Below, piece after piece: positions 16,121-24,906 of a stretch of 38,097 nt of DNA (position 1 is its first letter; each line of letters starts with the position of its first letter). The translations under genes were made by a program, and so were the position numbers. This DNA comes from Desulfofundulus thermobenzoicus (GTDB lineage: Bacteria > Bacillota > Desulfotomaculia > Desulfotomaculales > Desulfovirgulaceae): positions 1 to 38,097 of the forward strand of contig NZ_WHYR01000034.1 in the NCBI RefSeq assembly GCF_009428905.1, read 5' to 3'. Below the pieces are notes generated by a model that was not told where the DNA came from, ran no database searches, and saw nothing but the letters and a program-made list of their open reading frames with translations.

Positions 16121-17239
16121 ATGAAGGTCACCTTCCCCCACATGGGGCACCTGTGGATATGTCTTTCCGCCATGCTGGAATATCTGGGAGTAAACGTGGT
16201 GGTACCTCCTCCCTCCAGCAAGCGCACCCTGACCCTGGGAGCCAGACATGCTCCGGAATTTGCCTGCCTGCCTTTAAAACTGAACCTGGGCAACTTTATG
16301 GAAGCCAGGGCACTGGGTGCGGACACCATTCTCATGGCCGGCGGGTGCGGTCCCTGCCGCTTTGGTTATTACGCCCAGGTGGAACATGCCATCCTGGCGG
16401 ATCTGGGTTATGACTACCGCCTGGTGGTGATGGAGCCTCCCCAGAGGCATATCGGCGAACTGCTGGCCAAAATCAAGTACATTACCGGACACAGTTCCTG
16501 GTGGGAAGTGGTGCGGGGCATCCGTTTCGGCTACCGGAAGGCCCGGGCGGTGGACGAGTTGGAACAAATGGCCCACCGGATGCGCCCCCGGGAGGTGGCG
16601 CGGGGCAGCACCGACAGGGCCTTTAACCGGGCCCTGCAGGAGATCATAGCCGTCCGCCATCCCCGGGAATTGCCGGCAGCGGTGGAAAGGGCCCGGTCCG
16701 TGATGAACAAAGTGCCCGTGGAATCGCGGACGGTGCCGCGCATTGGCATTGTCGGGGAAATATTCACCCTCCTGGAACCATTTGCCAACCTGGATCTGGA
16801 AAGGCGCCTGGGCTATCTGGGGGTGGAGGTGGACCGCTCCATCTACCTGAGCGAGTGGATCAACGACCACCTTTTCCTGGGTTTGCTCAGGGGTCTGCGC
16901 AGCCATAAAGCAGCCTGCCGGGCGGCTGCACCCTATTTGAACCACTGCGTGGGTGGACACGGCCAGGAAACCGTGGGCAGCACCATCCTTTACGCCCGGG
17001 AAGGTTACGACGGGGTGATCCAGTTGCTGCCCTTTACCTGTATGCCGGAAATCGTGGCCCACAGCATCCTGCCCCGGTTAAGCAACTCCATGGATATACC
17101 CGTATTGACCATTACTGTGGACGAACAATCCGGGGAAGCGGGGCTGGTCACCCGCCTGGAAGCCTTTGTGGACCTGCTGTTCAGGAAAAAGCAGGCGGGT
17201 AACTTGCCGGCGGGAGTCCTTTCCCGGGAGCCGGCCTGA
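16121..17239 (+). CDS. CoA-protein activase-like protein, second DUF2229-type gene
   Basis: A 372-residue protein with the same ending as its upstream neighbour (TVDEQSGEAGLVTRLEAFVD), showing they are paralogues. Conserved cysteines occur in FACLPLKLNLGNF, GGCGPCRFGYYAQVE, and FTCMPEIVAHSI. It probably carries an iron-sulfur cluster and works with the ATPase that follows. GAGGTGA at about 16110-16116 supports ATG 16121 rather than GTG 16112. Its frame ends inside the long open extension of the next gene. Confidence 0.85.
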   Translation: MKVTFPHMGHLWICLSAMLEYLGVNVVVPPPSSKRTLTLGARHAPEFACLPLKLNLGNFMEARALGADTILMAGGCGPCRFGYYAQVEHAILADLGYDYRLVVMEPPQRHIGELLAKIKYITGHSSWWEVVRGIRFGYRKARAVDELEQMAHRMRPREVARGSTDRAFNRALQEIIAVRHPRELPAAVERARSVMNKVPVESRTVPRIGIVGEIFTLLEPFANLDLERRLGYLGVEVDRSIYLSEWINDHLFLGLLRGLRSHKAACRAAAPYLNHCVGGHGQETVGSTILYAREGYDGVIQLLPFTCMPEIVAHSILPRLSNSMDIPVLTITVDEQSGEAGLVTRLEAFVDLLFRKKQAGNLPAGVLSREPA

Positions 17240-17345
17240 AGTATGCCGCGGTGCGCTTTTGCCATTGCTACGGACAGGGCCGTACCTCAAGCGGGTCGGC
17301 CAAACATTTACCTGCGCAGTTACCATGGTAAAAGGGGATGATCAT

Positions 17346-18344
17346 GTGCACGGTTATCTGGGAATAGATGTGGGGTCGGTCAGTACCAATCTGGTGTTTC
17401 TGGACGAACAGGGACAGGTGCGGGAAAACATTTATCTGCGTACCAGGGGGCAGCCCATTGCCGCCCTGCAGGAGGGTCTGCGGGAAATGGCCGGCCGGCT
17501 GCCGGCCAGAACTGGCATCCGGGGAGTGGGCGCCACCGGCAGCGGGCGTCACCTGGCCGGGGTAATCGCCGGCGCCGATGTAGTGAAAAACGAAATCACC
17601 AGCCACTCCGTAGCCGCTTCCACCCTGGTGCCCGGGGTGCAAACCGTCCTGGAAATCGGGGGGCAGGATTCCAAGATCATTATCCTGCGCCATGGAGTGG
17701 TGGCTGACTTTGCCATGAATACCGTCTGTGCCGCCGGCACCGGTTCCTTTCTGGACCAGCAGGCCGCCCGTCTAAACATTCCCATACAATCCTTCGGGGA
17801 AATTGCCCTCCAATCCACCACACCGGTGCGTATAGCCGGCCGCTGTGCCGTATTTGCCGAGTCGGACATGATTCATAAGCAGCAGATGGGCCACACCCTG
17901 CCCGACATCCTGGCCGGTCTTTGTCAGGCGCTGGTACGCAACTACCTGAACAATGTGGGCAAGGGTAAAGAAATCCTGCCCCCCGTGGTCTTTCAGGGAG
18001 GAGTGGCGGCCAACGCGGGCATGAAACGGGCTTTCGAAGAGGCCCTGGGAATGGAGGTGCAGGTGCCCCCGTATCACGATGTGATGGGTGCCGTGGGTGC
18101 CGCCCTGCTGGCCAGGGAGAAAATGGCCCGGGGCGGGCAGAGCCGGTTCCGGGGATTTAAGGTGGCGGAAACGGTTTTCCGGGCCGGCGGCTTTGAATGT
18201 GACGGTTGCCCCAACCTGTGTGAGGTGGCCGAGATTACCATGGAAGGGCGGGTTATCGCCCGCTGGGGCGACCGCTGCGGCCGCTGGTCCAATATCCTGG
18301 CCGGTGACCGGCTGCGGGAAAGGGGGCTGACCAGCGCAGGGTAA
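17346..18344 (+). CDS. Acyl-CoA dehydratase activase (BadF/BadG/BcrA/BcrD ATPase family)
   Basis: A 332-residue ASKHA-fold ATPase like HgdC. The phosphate-1 motif is GIDVGSVSTNLVFLD; the cluster cysteines are in NTVCAAGTGSFLDQQ and IAGRCAVFAESDMIHKQQ, which in HgdC bind a [4Fe-4S] cluster between two subunits; the adenosine motif is FQGGVAANAGM. It has an extra C-terminal cysteine motif (ECDGCPNLCEV) found in the larger activase fusions. HgdC-type activases use ATP hydrolysis to push a low-potential electron to a partner enzyme. Start chosen at GTG 17346 behind AAAGGGG; the open frame to 17166 overlaps the previous gene and is not conserved-looking. Confidence 0.88.
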   Translation: MHGYLGIDVGSVSTNLVFLDEQGQVRENIYLRTRGQPIAALQEGLREMAGRLPARTGIRGVGATGSGRHLAGVIAGADVVKNEITSHSVAASTLVPGVQTVLEIGGQDSKIIILRHGVVADFAMNTVCAAGTGSFLDQQAARLNIPIQSFGEIALQSTTPVRIAGRCAVFAESDMIHKQQMGHTLPDILAGLCQALVRNYLNNVGKGKEILPPVVFQGGVAANAGMKRAFEEALGMEVQVPPYHDVMGAVGAALLAREKMARGGQSRFRGFKVAETVFRAGGFECDGCPNLCEVAEITMEGRVIARWGDRCGRWSNILAGDRLRERGLTSAG

Positions 18345-18437
18345 ACCTCTCTCGGAAAAAAGACAGTCCCCTTTTTCTTTTTTAACCGGAGGAAAGGGTT
18401 GCCCACCGGAGTACAGCCGCTCACAGCAGCCCATTAA

Positions 18438-18476
18438 GGAAAGGGGCCGAAGACCCCGGATATATTTTCCGGCCCC
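18438..18476 (-). terminator. Terminator of the carbohydrate-binding gene
   Basis: Read on the minus strand, GGGGCCG pairs with CGGCCCC and is followed by TTTTCC. It lies just after the stop at 18502 of the minus-strand gene and faces the end of the activase operon. Confidence 0.5.
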
Positions 18477-18501
18477 CGGCTTCCCATCTCCGGCGGCAGT
18501 C

Positions 18502-18801
18502 TTAAGCCCGCACGGTCCAGTTGTAGCCGCTGTTGTTGTCCCAGTTGTTGGCTGAATCTTTAAAACAGAAGTGCAGCAGGTTGTCCTGCATGCGCAGGGT
18601 GCTCTCCCAGCCTTCAGGGGATCTATTCATCTTGATGGTGTTTATGTTATGCCACTTTACCGGATCCCCGAACCCGCAGTGCAGGTAAACCTGATCCGCC
18701 CCGCTTTTGGCCAGCAGGCCATTATACAGGATGCGCACGTCATTAAAGCCGGCCGGCCTCACTTCCACACCCTTGGGACTGTCGGACCAACTCTGAATCA
18801 A
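18502..18801 (-). CDS. Stand-alone starch-binding-type carbohydrate-binding module (CBM25/53-like)
   Basis: A 99-residue single-domain protein. The centre and end match the CBM25/CBM53 pattern: VRILYNGLLAKSGADQVYLH, then GFGDP, W in VKWHN, the LHFCFKD segment, and NNWDNNSGYNWTVRA with the aromatic/asparagine sugar-binding signature. There is no signal peptide and no enzyme domain, so it would bind an intracellular alpha-glucan if it binds sugar at all. It starts with TTG 18801 spaced 8 bases from AGGAGGTG. It is convergent with the activase operon and divergent from trpB2. Confidence 0.75.
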   Translation of the reverse strand: MIQSWSDSPKGVEVRPAGFNDVRILYNGLLAKSGADQVYLHCGFGDPVKWHNINTIKMNRSPEGWESTLRMQDNLLHFCFKDSANNWDNNSGYNWTVRA

Positions 18802-19000
18802 AAGAAATGCACCTCCTGAAAAAATAAATTTTTTTCCGGCTATCTGTAAATTAGCCTTTCACCCTGTGCATCCCCCTATACAAGGTCATTTATTCCTGTG
18901 CAGGAAACCACCGACGACAAACATTAGAAGGAATATCTGTTTTATCCGTCGAATTAATACCAAAAGTTGAATCTAAAAGAGAGGAGCTTGCACAGCCGAG

Positions 19001-20371
19001 ATGAGTGAGAACAACGAGATCAAGATCTTGCTGACCGAGAAGGAAATGCCCACCCACTGGTACAACATCCAGGCCGATATGCCCCGGCAGATGGATCCTC
19101 CCCTTAATCCGGTCACCGGGCGGCCGGTGGGCCCGGACGATCTGAAAGCCATCTTTCCCCTGTCCCTCATCGGTCAGGAAGTCAGCCGGGAGCGCTGGAT
19201 TGAAATCCCGGAAGAGGTGCGGGAGATATACCGGCTCTGGCGCCCCAGTCCCCTTATGCGCGCCCGGCGGCTGGAAAAGGCCCTGGATACTCCCGCCCGC
19301 ATCTTTTATAAATACGAAGGAGTCAGTCCGGCCGGCAGCCACAAGCTGAATACCGCCGTGCCCCAGGCCTACTTTAACAAGCAGGAAGGAATCAAAAGGT
19401 TGACCACGGAAACAGGAGCCGGCCAGTGGGGTGTGGCCCTGTCCCAGGCCTGCAACTTCTTCGGCCTGGAATGCACCGTTTATATGGTCAAGGTCAGCTA
19501 CCAGCAAAAACCCTACCGCCGCTCCATGATGGAAATTTTCGGCTCCCGGGTTTTTGCCAGCCCCAGCCGGGAAACGGCCGCCGGACGGAAGATTTTGCAG
19601 GAGGATCCCGATTCCCCCGGCAGCCTGGGCATTGCCATCAGTGAAGCGGTGGAGGACGCCGCCGGGCGGAACGATACCAATTACGCCCTGGGCAGCGTGT
19701 TGAACCATGTTTTGCTGCACCAGACGGTTATCGGCCTGGAGGCCAGGGAACAGATGGCCAAAGCCGGTTACTATCCCGACGTGGTCATCGCCTGCTGCGG
19801 CGGGGGCAGCAACTTCGGCGGTCTGGCCTTTCCCTTTGCCCATGACAAAATTACCCGGGGGACCGGGGTACGGCTGGTGGCCGTGGAACCCACCGCCTGC
19901 CCCACACTGACCCGGGGCCGCTTTACCTATGACTTCGGGGACGTGGCCGGCCTGACCCCCCTTCTGCCCATGTACACCCTGGGGGCGGCCTTTATGCCTC
20001 CCGGCATACACGCCGGCGGGCTGCGCTACCACGGCGATTCCCCCCTGGTCAGCCGGCTGGTGCAGGACGGTATCGTGGAGGCCCGGGCCAAAAACCAGCT
20101 GGAGACATTCAAAAGTGCCATCCTATTCGCCCGCAGCGAGGGCATTGTACCCGCTCCCGAATCGGCCCACGCCATCGCCCAGGTCGTTGACGAAGCCCTG
20201 GCCGCCCGGGAAGCCGGCGAAGCCAGAACCATCTTATTTAACTTAAGCGGTCACGGGCTTCTGGACCTGCCCTCCTACGACGCCTATCTGGCCGGCCAGC
20301 TAAAGGATTATTTTCTGCCGGAGGAAGCGCTGCAAAAATCCCTGGCCGGGTTGCCCCGGGTGGGAAAATAA
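19001..20371 (+). CDS. trpB: Tryptophan synthase beta chain, TrpB2 type
   Basis: A 456-residue PLP enzyme of the TrpB2 (long beta-chain) class, marked by the N-terminal extension with [10 protein letters not shown] and [15 protein letters not shown]. The PLP lysine is K115 in GSHKLNTA, the phosphate loop is [10 protein letters not shown], and LSGHGLLDL is near the end. It condenses indole with serine (or O-phosphoserine in some TrpB2) to form tryptophan. No trpA lies nearby, which is common for TrpB2. GAGAGGAG lies rather far (about 12-15 bases) from ATG 19001, so the start is moderately sure. A strong terminator follows. Confidence 0.9.
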   Translation: MSENNEIKILLTEKEMPTHWYNIQADMPRQMDPPLNPVTGRPVGPDDLKAIFPLSLIGQEVSRERWIEIPEEVREIYRLWRPSPLMRARRLEKALDTPARIFYKYEGVSPAGSHKLNTAVPQAYFNKQEGIKRLTTETGAGQWGVALSQACNFFGLECTVYMVKVSYQQKPYRRSMMEIFGSRVFASPSRETAAGRKILQEDPDSPGSLGIAISEAVEDAAGRNDTNYALGSVLNHVLLHQTVIGLEAREQMAKAGYYPDVVIACCGGGSNFGGLAFPFAHDKITRGTGVRLVAVEPTACPTLTRGRFTYDFGDVAGLTPLLPMYTLGAAFMPPGIHAGGLRYHGDSPLVSRLVQDGIVEARAKNQLETFKSAILFARSEGIVPAPESAHAIAQVVDEALAAREAGEARTILFNLSGHGLLDLPSYDAYLAGQLKDYFLPEEALQKSLAGLPRVGK

Positions 20372-20394
20372 AAAAGGGGACTGTCCCCTTTTTT
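20371..20394 (+). terminator. Terminator after trpB2
   Basis: AAAAAGGGGAC pairs with GTCCCCTTTTT, a near-perfect A-stem-T hairpin immediately behind the trpB2 stop. It could work in both directions. Confidence 0.85.
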
Positions 20395-20402
20395 ACCGGT
20401 GG

Positions 20403-20431
20403 TTGACCGGTGGATACAGTTGTGTTAAAAT
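20403..20431 (+). promoter_or_regulatory. lysA promoter
   Basis: TTGACC at 20403-20408, a 17-base spacer and TAAAAT at 20426-20431 make a good sigma-A promoter. Transcription would begin near 20438, about 30 bases before the lysine aptamer. Confidence 0.75.
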
Positions 20432-20468
20432 AGGACAAACTTTATACAAAGCCTCATCTCCGGCCGGA

Positions 20469-20654
20469 GGTGGGGTAGAGGTTGCGGACAACAAGAGTAT
20501 CCCGGTGGAGGTGCGGGTACCGTTGAAACCGGGGGAAAGGGTTGCCCGCCGAAGTCCAGCCGCCGCCCGGAGCGACTGGGCTGGGCCGACATCGAAGAGG
20601 TGCCGGACTGTCACCGTGCGGTCAGCCCTGCCGCCGGTGGAGCGCTATCTCACC
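20469..20654 (+). promoter_or_regulatory. Lysine riboswitch (L box) aptamer upstream of lysA
   Basis: The conserved lysine-aptamer blocks appear in order: GTAGAGGTTGCGGACAACAA then GAGTAT, GAAAGGGTTGCCCGCCGAAG, GGGCCGACATCGAAG, GACTGTCACC, and the closing GAGCGCTATCTC. P1 is fully paired: GGTGGGGTAG at 20469-20478 with CTATCTCACC at 20645-20654. This class binds L-lysine and normally switches lysine-biosynthesis genes off; lysA lies 128 bases downstream. The 127-codon open frame across this region is therefore spurious. Recognised from the well-known lysC leader pattern of Bacillus. Confidence 0.93.
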
Positions 20655-20693
20655 TGGGTGGAGGGTGAATATGTTTTGCCTTACCAGACAGTC

Positions 20694-20724
20694 AGGTGGC
20701 CATTAAACGGGTCACCTTCTTTTA
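20694..20724 (+). terminator. Riboswitch expression-platform terminator
   Basis: AGGTGGCC at 20694-20701 pairs with GGTCACCT (about 20710-20717), followed by TCTTTTA. The 5' arm (AGGTGG) can instead pair with TCACCT at 20650-20655, the 3' strand of aptamer P1. Lysine-bound P1 therefore allows the terminator, and the free state gives an antiterminator. This predicts transcriptional attenuation of lysA by lysine. Confidence 0.75.
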
Positions 20725-20782
20725 TGTACATCACCGGCACAAAAAGATCTCTTCCGGGCTACTATAATAAGCGGGAGGTTTT

Positions 20783-22135
20783 ATGAACGCCATGAAGCTG
20801 CACGGCACCATGGGCATTAACAGCCGGGGGCACCTGGAAATCGGCGGGTGCGATACGGTGGATCTGGCCAGGGAATTCGGTACACCCCTTTATGTGGTGG
20901 ATGAAGAGCATTTCCGCGCCAACTGCCGTAGCTACTACCGGGCTTTTACGGAAAAATACGGGGCGGAGGTGCTTTATGCCGCCAAAACCCTGCTCACCCT
21001 GGCCATCTGCCGGATGGTGGAAGAAGAGGGGCTGGCCATGGACGTGGTATCCGGCGGCGAGCTCTATACCGCCATCAAAGCCCGTTTTCCCATGTCCCGG
21101 GTATATTTCCACGGGAACAACAAATCCAGGGAAGAACTGCACCTGGCCCTGGAGGCCCGGGTGAGCCGGTTCATGGTGGATAACCTCTATGAACTGGAAT
21201 TGCTCAACCAGCTGGCCCGGGAAATGCGCACCCGGGCGGGGGTTATTTTACGCCTCACCCCCGGGGTGGAAGCCCATACCCACGAATACATCAAGACCGG
21301 CCAGATTGACAGCAAGTTCGGCCTGGTCATAGAGAACGGCCAGGCCATGGCGGCGGTGAAAGAGGCCCTGGCCCTGGATCACATTAACCTGCACGGTTTC
21401 CACTGTCACATCGGCTCCCAGATCTTTGAGCTGGATTCTTACGCCCATGCCGCCCGGGTAATGATGGACTTTGTATCCCGGGTTTACCGGGAAACGGGCT
21501 GGATATGCAGCGAACTGAATCTGGGCGGCGGCCTGGGCATTTATTACGCCCCAGGGGACCAGCCCCGTCCGGTGGAGGATTATGCAGCGGTAATCATGGG
21601 GGCGGTGCGGGAAAGCGCCCTGGAAAGGGGGCTGCCCGTACCCCGGGTGATGGTGGAGCCGGGCCGTTCCATCAGCGGTCCCGCCGGTACCACCCTTTAT
21701 ACCGTGGGGGCCGTTAAAGAAATCCCCGGCGTGCGCAAATATGTGGCCGTGGACGGCGGCATGGGGGACAACCCGCGACCGGCCCTGTATCAGTCCCGCT
21801 ACGAAGCCTGCGTGGCCAACAAGGCGGCCATGGAACCGGCCGAAGTGGTTTCCATTGCCGGGAAATGCTGCGAATCGGGGGATATGCTCATCTGGGACAT
21901 CGCCCTGCCCCGGGTGGAGCCGGGAGACGTCCTGGCGGTCAGCTGCACCGGCGCCTACAACTATACCATGTCCATGAACTACAACCGCCTGCCCCGGCCG
22001 GCCATGGTGCTGGTCAGGGACGGCCGGGCCGACGTCATCGTGCAGCGGGAAACTTACGCCGACCTCCTGCGCAATGACGTAATTCCGGAACGCCTGCGCC
22101 CGGGCCGGCTGTTAAACGTGGCCGCCTCCCGCTGA
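20783..22135 (+). CDS. lysA: Diaminopimelate decarboxylase
   Basis: A 450-residue fold-type III PLP enzyme. The PLP lysine is K68 (VLYAAKTLL); other motifs are HGFHCHIGSQI, LNLGGGLGIYY, MVEPGRSISGPAG and the substrate-binding CCESGDML near the end. It converts meso-diaminopimelate to L-lysine. Start ATG 20783 follows GGGAGG; an ATG three codons later is also possible. It is controlled by the lysine riboswitch and followed by a terminator. Diaminopimelate is also needed for peptidoglycan, and the pathway branches to dipicolinate. Confidence 0.96.
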   Translation: MNAMKLHGTMGINSRGHLEIGGCDTVDLAREFGTPLYVVDEEHFRANCRSYYRAFTEKYGAEVLYAAKTLLTLAICRMVEEEGLAMDVVSGGELYTAIKARFPMSRVYFHGNNKSREELHLALEARVSRFMVDNLYELELLNQLAREMRTRAGVILRLTPGVEAHTHEYIKTGQIDSKFGLVIENGQAMAAVKEALALDHINLHGFHCHIGSQIFELDSYAHAARVMMDFVSRVYRETGWICSELNLGGGLGIYYAPGDQPRPVEDYAAVIMGAVRESALERGLPVPRVMVEPGRSISGPAGTTLYTVGAVKEIPGVRKYVAVDGGMGDNPRPALYQSRYEACVANKAAMEPAEVVSIAGKCCESGDMLIWDIALPRVEPGDVLAVSCTGAYNYTMSMNYNRLPRPAMVLVRDGRADVIVQRETYADLLRNDVIPERLRPGRLLNVAASR

Positions 22136-22191
22136 CAGGCGGGGAAAGAGGGACACCGGGGCACAATGAAAAAATTACCGGCAAATTTTAC

Positions 22192-22214
22192 GCGCCTTTC
22201 CACAGGCGCTTTTT
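22192..22214 (+). terminator. Terminator after lysA
   Basis: GCGCCT and AGGCGC around a 6-base loop, followed by TTTTT. Confidence 0.8.
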
Positions 22215-22229
22215 CTACATCCCGGGGTG

Positions 22230-22238
22230 TGGTATAAT
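22230..22238 (+). promoter_or_regulatory. Extended -10 promoter for the nucleotidyltransferase operon
   Basis: TGGTATAAT at 22230-22238 is a perfect extended -10 (TGnTATAAT). The -35 region is only T-rich. The likely start is near 22245, giving a short leader before ATG 22274. Confidence 0.6.
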
Positions 22239-22273
22239 CAAATACTAAAGGTCTATCAAGGAAAGGACATCCC

Positions 22274-24904
22274 ATGGATATCATTACCACCCACACCAAC
22301 ACGGATCTGGACGGCCTGGCCGCCATGGTGGCGGCTCAAAAGCTTTACCCCGAAGGGATTCTGGTCTTCCCGGGAAAACTTTCCCGTAATGTGGAGGAAT
22401 TCATGGCCCTGCACAAGGATGCCCTGGCTGTCCGCAGCCTGCGGGAAATCAATCTGGAAAAGGTCAAGCGCATTATCGTGGTGGACACCAAGAACCCGAG
22501 ACGGCTGGGTAAACTGGCCGAACTGTTCTCCAGGCCCCGGGTTGAAGCTCATATTTACGACCACCACCCCTGGGCCGAAGGGGACATCCGGGGTGCCCTG
22601 GAGGTGGTGGAGGCGGTGGGAGCCACCGCCACCCTGCTGGTGGAACGGATCAGGGAAAGGCAAATCCCCCTCAACCCCCTGGAGGCCACCATCATCGCCC
22701 TGGGCATTTATGGCGATACCGGTTCGCTTTTGTTTACCAGCACCACGCCGCGGGACGTGGCGGCAGTGGGCTTTCTTTTGGAAAAGGGGGCCAATTTAGG
22801 AGTGGTGGCCGATTTTTTGGGACGACCCATGACCGAGGAGCAGAAATCCCTGCTCAAAACCCTTTTGCTCTCCGCCCGGCGGCACCAGGTAAACGGCGTG
22901 AAGATCCTCCTGTCCACCGCCGTGGTGGAGGAATTTATCGTGGGTCTGGCCCTGCTTACCCATACCATTTCCGAAATCGAACGGCTGGATGCCGTCTTTA
23001 CAGTGGTGGAAATGGAAGACCGGGTGCACATGGTGGGCCGCAGCAACGTGGCCCAGGTGGATGTGAAGGAAATTTTAACTCCCTTTGGCGGGGGCGGCCA
23101 CCCGGCCGCCGCCTCGGCCACCGTCAAGGGCCGTCCGGTGCATCAGGTGGCGGAAGAACTGCTTTCCGTCATCCAGGAAAAAGTGCGCCCACCCCTGACT
23201 GCCGCCGGGATCATGTCCAGCCCGGTGAAAACCGTCACCCCCGAAACCACCATCACCGAGGCGGGTCATGTAATGCTCCGCTACGGGCATACCGGCCTTC
23301 CGGTGGTGAAGGGGGGGCGGCTGGTGGGGGTTATTTCCCGGCGGGATGTGGAAAAGGCCAACCTCCACGGCCTGGGCCACGCGCCGGTCAAGGCCTTTAT
23401 GACCGGCAATGTGGTCTGGGTGACTCCGGACCTGCCCGTGGCCGAAGTGCAGCAATTGATGATCGAGCATGATATCGGCAGGGTGCCCGTGGTCAAGAAC
23501 GGCCGGCTGGTGGGCATTGTTTCCCGCACCGATGTCCTGCGCACCATGCATGGTGATTTCCCCTCCCGTTATCACGTTCTTTTCCCGGGTCACGTCCCTT
23601 CCCGGGGAGACAATATTGCCGATCTGATGCGCCACAACCTGGGCCCCCGGGAATGGGACATCCTGCGCCGGGCCGGGGAAGCGGCCGCCGGCCTTGGTTA
23701 CCGGGTTTTCGCCGCCGGAGGGGTGGTGCGGGACATTTTGCTGGGTGCGGGCAACCTGGATGTGGATCTGGTGGTGGAAGGGGACGGCATTGCCCTGGCC
23801 GAAGCCCTGGCCGCCAGCGGGGAAGGCCGGGTCAGGGCGCACCGGCACTTCGGCACCGCCGAGGTGCTCTTCCCCGACGGGTTCAAAGTGGATGTGGCCA
23901 CCGCCCGGGTGGAATACTATGAATTTCCCGCCGCCCTGCCCCGGGTGGAAAGCTCCTCCATCCGCCAGGATCTTTATCGCCGGGATTTCACCATCAATGC
24001 CATGGCGGTGGATTTAAACGGGGAACATTTCGGCGATCTGGTGGATTACTTTGGCGGGCGGGAAGATTTACAACAGGGGCTAATACGGGTATTATATAAC
24101 TTGAGTTTTATTGAAGATCCCACCCGCCTTTTGCGGGCCGTGCGTTTTGAGCAGCGCTACCGGTTCACCATCGAACCCCAGACCTTGAAATTGGTCCAGG
24201 AGGCCGTGCAGCGGGAAGTGCTGCAGCGGGTATCCGTGGAACGCCTGTGGGACGAATTAAAACACATACTCATGGAGCCGGCGGCGGGCAAAATGCTGGA
24301 CCGTCTGGATCGGCTGGGCATCTGGCCCTTCGTCTTCCCGGGGGTGACCTACTGGGAAGTGCAGCCGGTGCTCTCCGGCCTGGACCGGGCCATAAAAATG
24401 CTGCAGGACTGGGACTTCCTGGACGGGGTGGAAGGCTGGCTGTGTTATTTCATTGCCGCCCTGCACTGGTCCACCCCCGAAGCGGCGGCGGAACTGTGCC
24501 GGCGCTACCATTTGAACAAGCGACAGACGGAAAAGGTGCTCAATTCCGTGCAAAACTGGCGCCAGGTATTATCCACGGTCTGGAAGCAGAATAATCACCG
24601 TCCCAACAGTGAGCTGGCCCACCTGATCCTGGCCCTGCCCCGGGAAGCCTATCCCCTTTTGCTCTCCCTGCTGGAAGAGGAATGGATGCGGCACCGTTTC
24701 CACCAGTTGCTCCTGCTGATCCGGGAGAGCAGGCCCACCGTGGACGGTAAGTACATCAAGAGTCTGGGCTACCGGCCGGGACCTGTCTTCCGGCGGGCGC
24801 TGGACGCCGTGTGGCAGGCCCGGCTGGACGGTCAGGTGAAAAATAGCGACGAAGAAAAGGCCTTTATCCAGGAATTTCTTCGCCGGCATCAGGGAGAGAT
24901 TTAA
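22274..24904 (+). CDS. DHH-CBS-tRNA nucleotidyltransferase fusion (A-adding/CCA-adding type)
   Basis: An 876-residue multidomain protein. In order: a DHH phosphoesterase domain (TTHTNTDLDGLAAM at the N-terminus, IIVVDTKNPRR, IYDHHPW near 97), DHHA1 (FGGGGHPAAASA near 275), two CBS domains (about 310-440, GHVMLRYGHTGLPVVKGGRL and QQLMIEHDIGRVPVVKNGRL), then a class II nucleotidyltransferase head (AAGGVVRDILLG, NLDVDLVVEGD, RRDFTINAMAVDL) and the RNA-binding domain (EDPTRLLRAVRFEQRY). Similar fusions in Aquifex act as A-adding enzymes that complete tRNA 3' ends with a separate CC-adding partner. The DHH part may be an oligonucleotide or cyclic-dinucleotide phosphodiesterase. ATG 22274 follows GAAAGGA. 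Confidence 0.9.
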   Translation: MDIITTHTNTDLDGLAAMVAAQKLYPEGILVFPGKLSRNVEEFMALHKDALAVRSLREINLEKVKRIIVVDTKNPRRLGKLAELFSRPRVEAHIYDHHPWAEGDIRGALEVVEAVGATATLLVERIRERQIPLNPLEATIIALGIYGDTGSLLFTSTTPRDVAAVGFLLEKGANLGVVADFLGRPMTEEQKSLLKTLLLSARRHQVNGVKILLSTAVVEEFIVGLALLTHTISEIERLDAVFTVVEMEDRVHMVGRSNVAQVDVKEILTPFGGGGHPAAASATVKGRPVHQVAEELLSVIQEKVRPPLTAAGIMSSPVKTVTPETTITEAGHVMLRYGHTGLPVVKGGRLVGVISRRDVEKANLHGLGHAPVKAFMTGNVVWVTPDLPVAEVQQLMIEHDIGRVPVVKNGRLVGIVSRTDVLRTMHGDFPSRYHVLFPGHVPSRGDNIADLMRHNLGPREWDILRRAGEAAAGLGYRVFAAGGVVRDILLGAGNLDVDLVVEGDGIALAEALAASGEGRVRAHRHFGTAEVLFPDGFKVDVATARVEYYEFPAALPRVESSSIRQDLYRRDFTINAMAVDLNGEHFGDLVDYFGGREDLQQGLIRVLYNLSFIEDPTRLLRAVRFEQRYRFTIEPQTLKLVQEAVQREVLQRVSVERLWDELKHILMEPAAGKMLDRLDRLGIWPFVFPGVTYWEVQPVLSGLDRAIKMLQDWDFLDGVEGWLCYFIAALHWSTPEAAAELCRRYHLNKRQTEKVLNSVQNWRQVLSTVWKQNNHRPNSELAHLILALPREAYPLLLSLLEEEWMRHRFHQLLLLIRESRPTVDGKYIKSLGYRPGPVFRRALDAVWQARLDGQVKNSDEEKAFIQEFLRRHQGEI

Positions 24905-24906
24905 AG

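Noticed and set aside
18890..20032. A 380-codon minus-strand open frame opposite trpB2
   Set aside because: Shadow of the GC-rich trpB2 codons; composition is Gly/His/Pro-rich and trpB2 is unmistakable on the other strand.
20403..20786. A 127-codon plus-strand open frame
   Set aside because: It covers the lysA promoter, lysine aptamer and terminator. The peptide is Arg/Pro/Gly-rich and has no family pattern.
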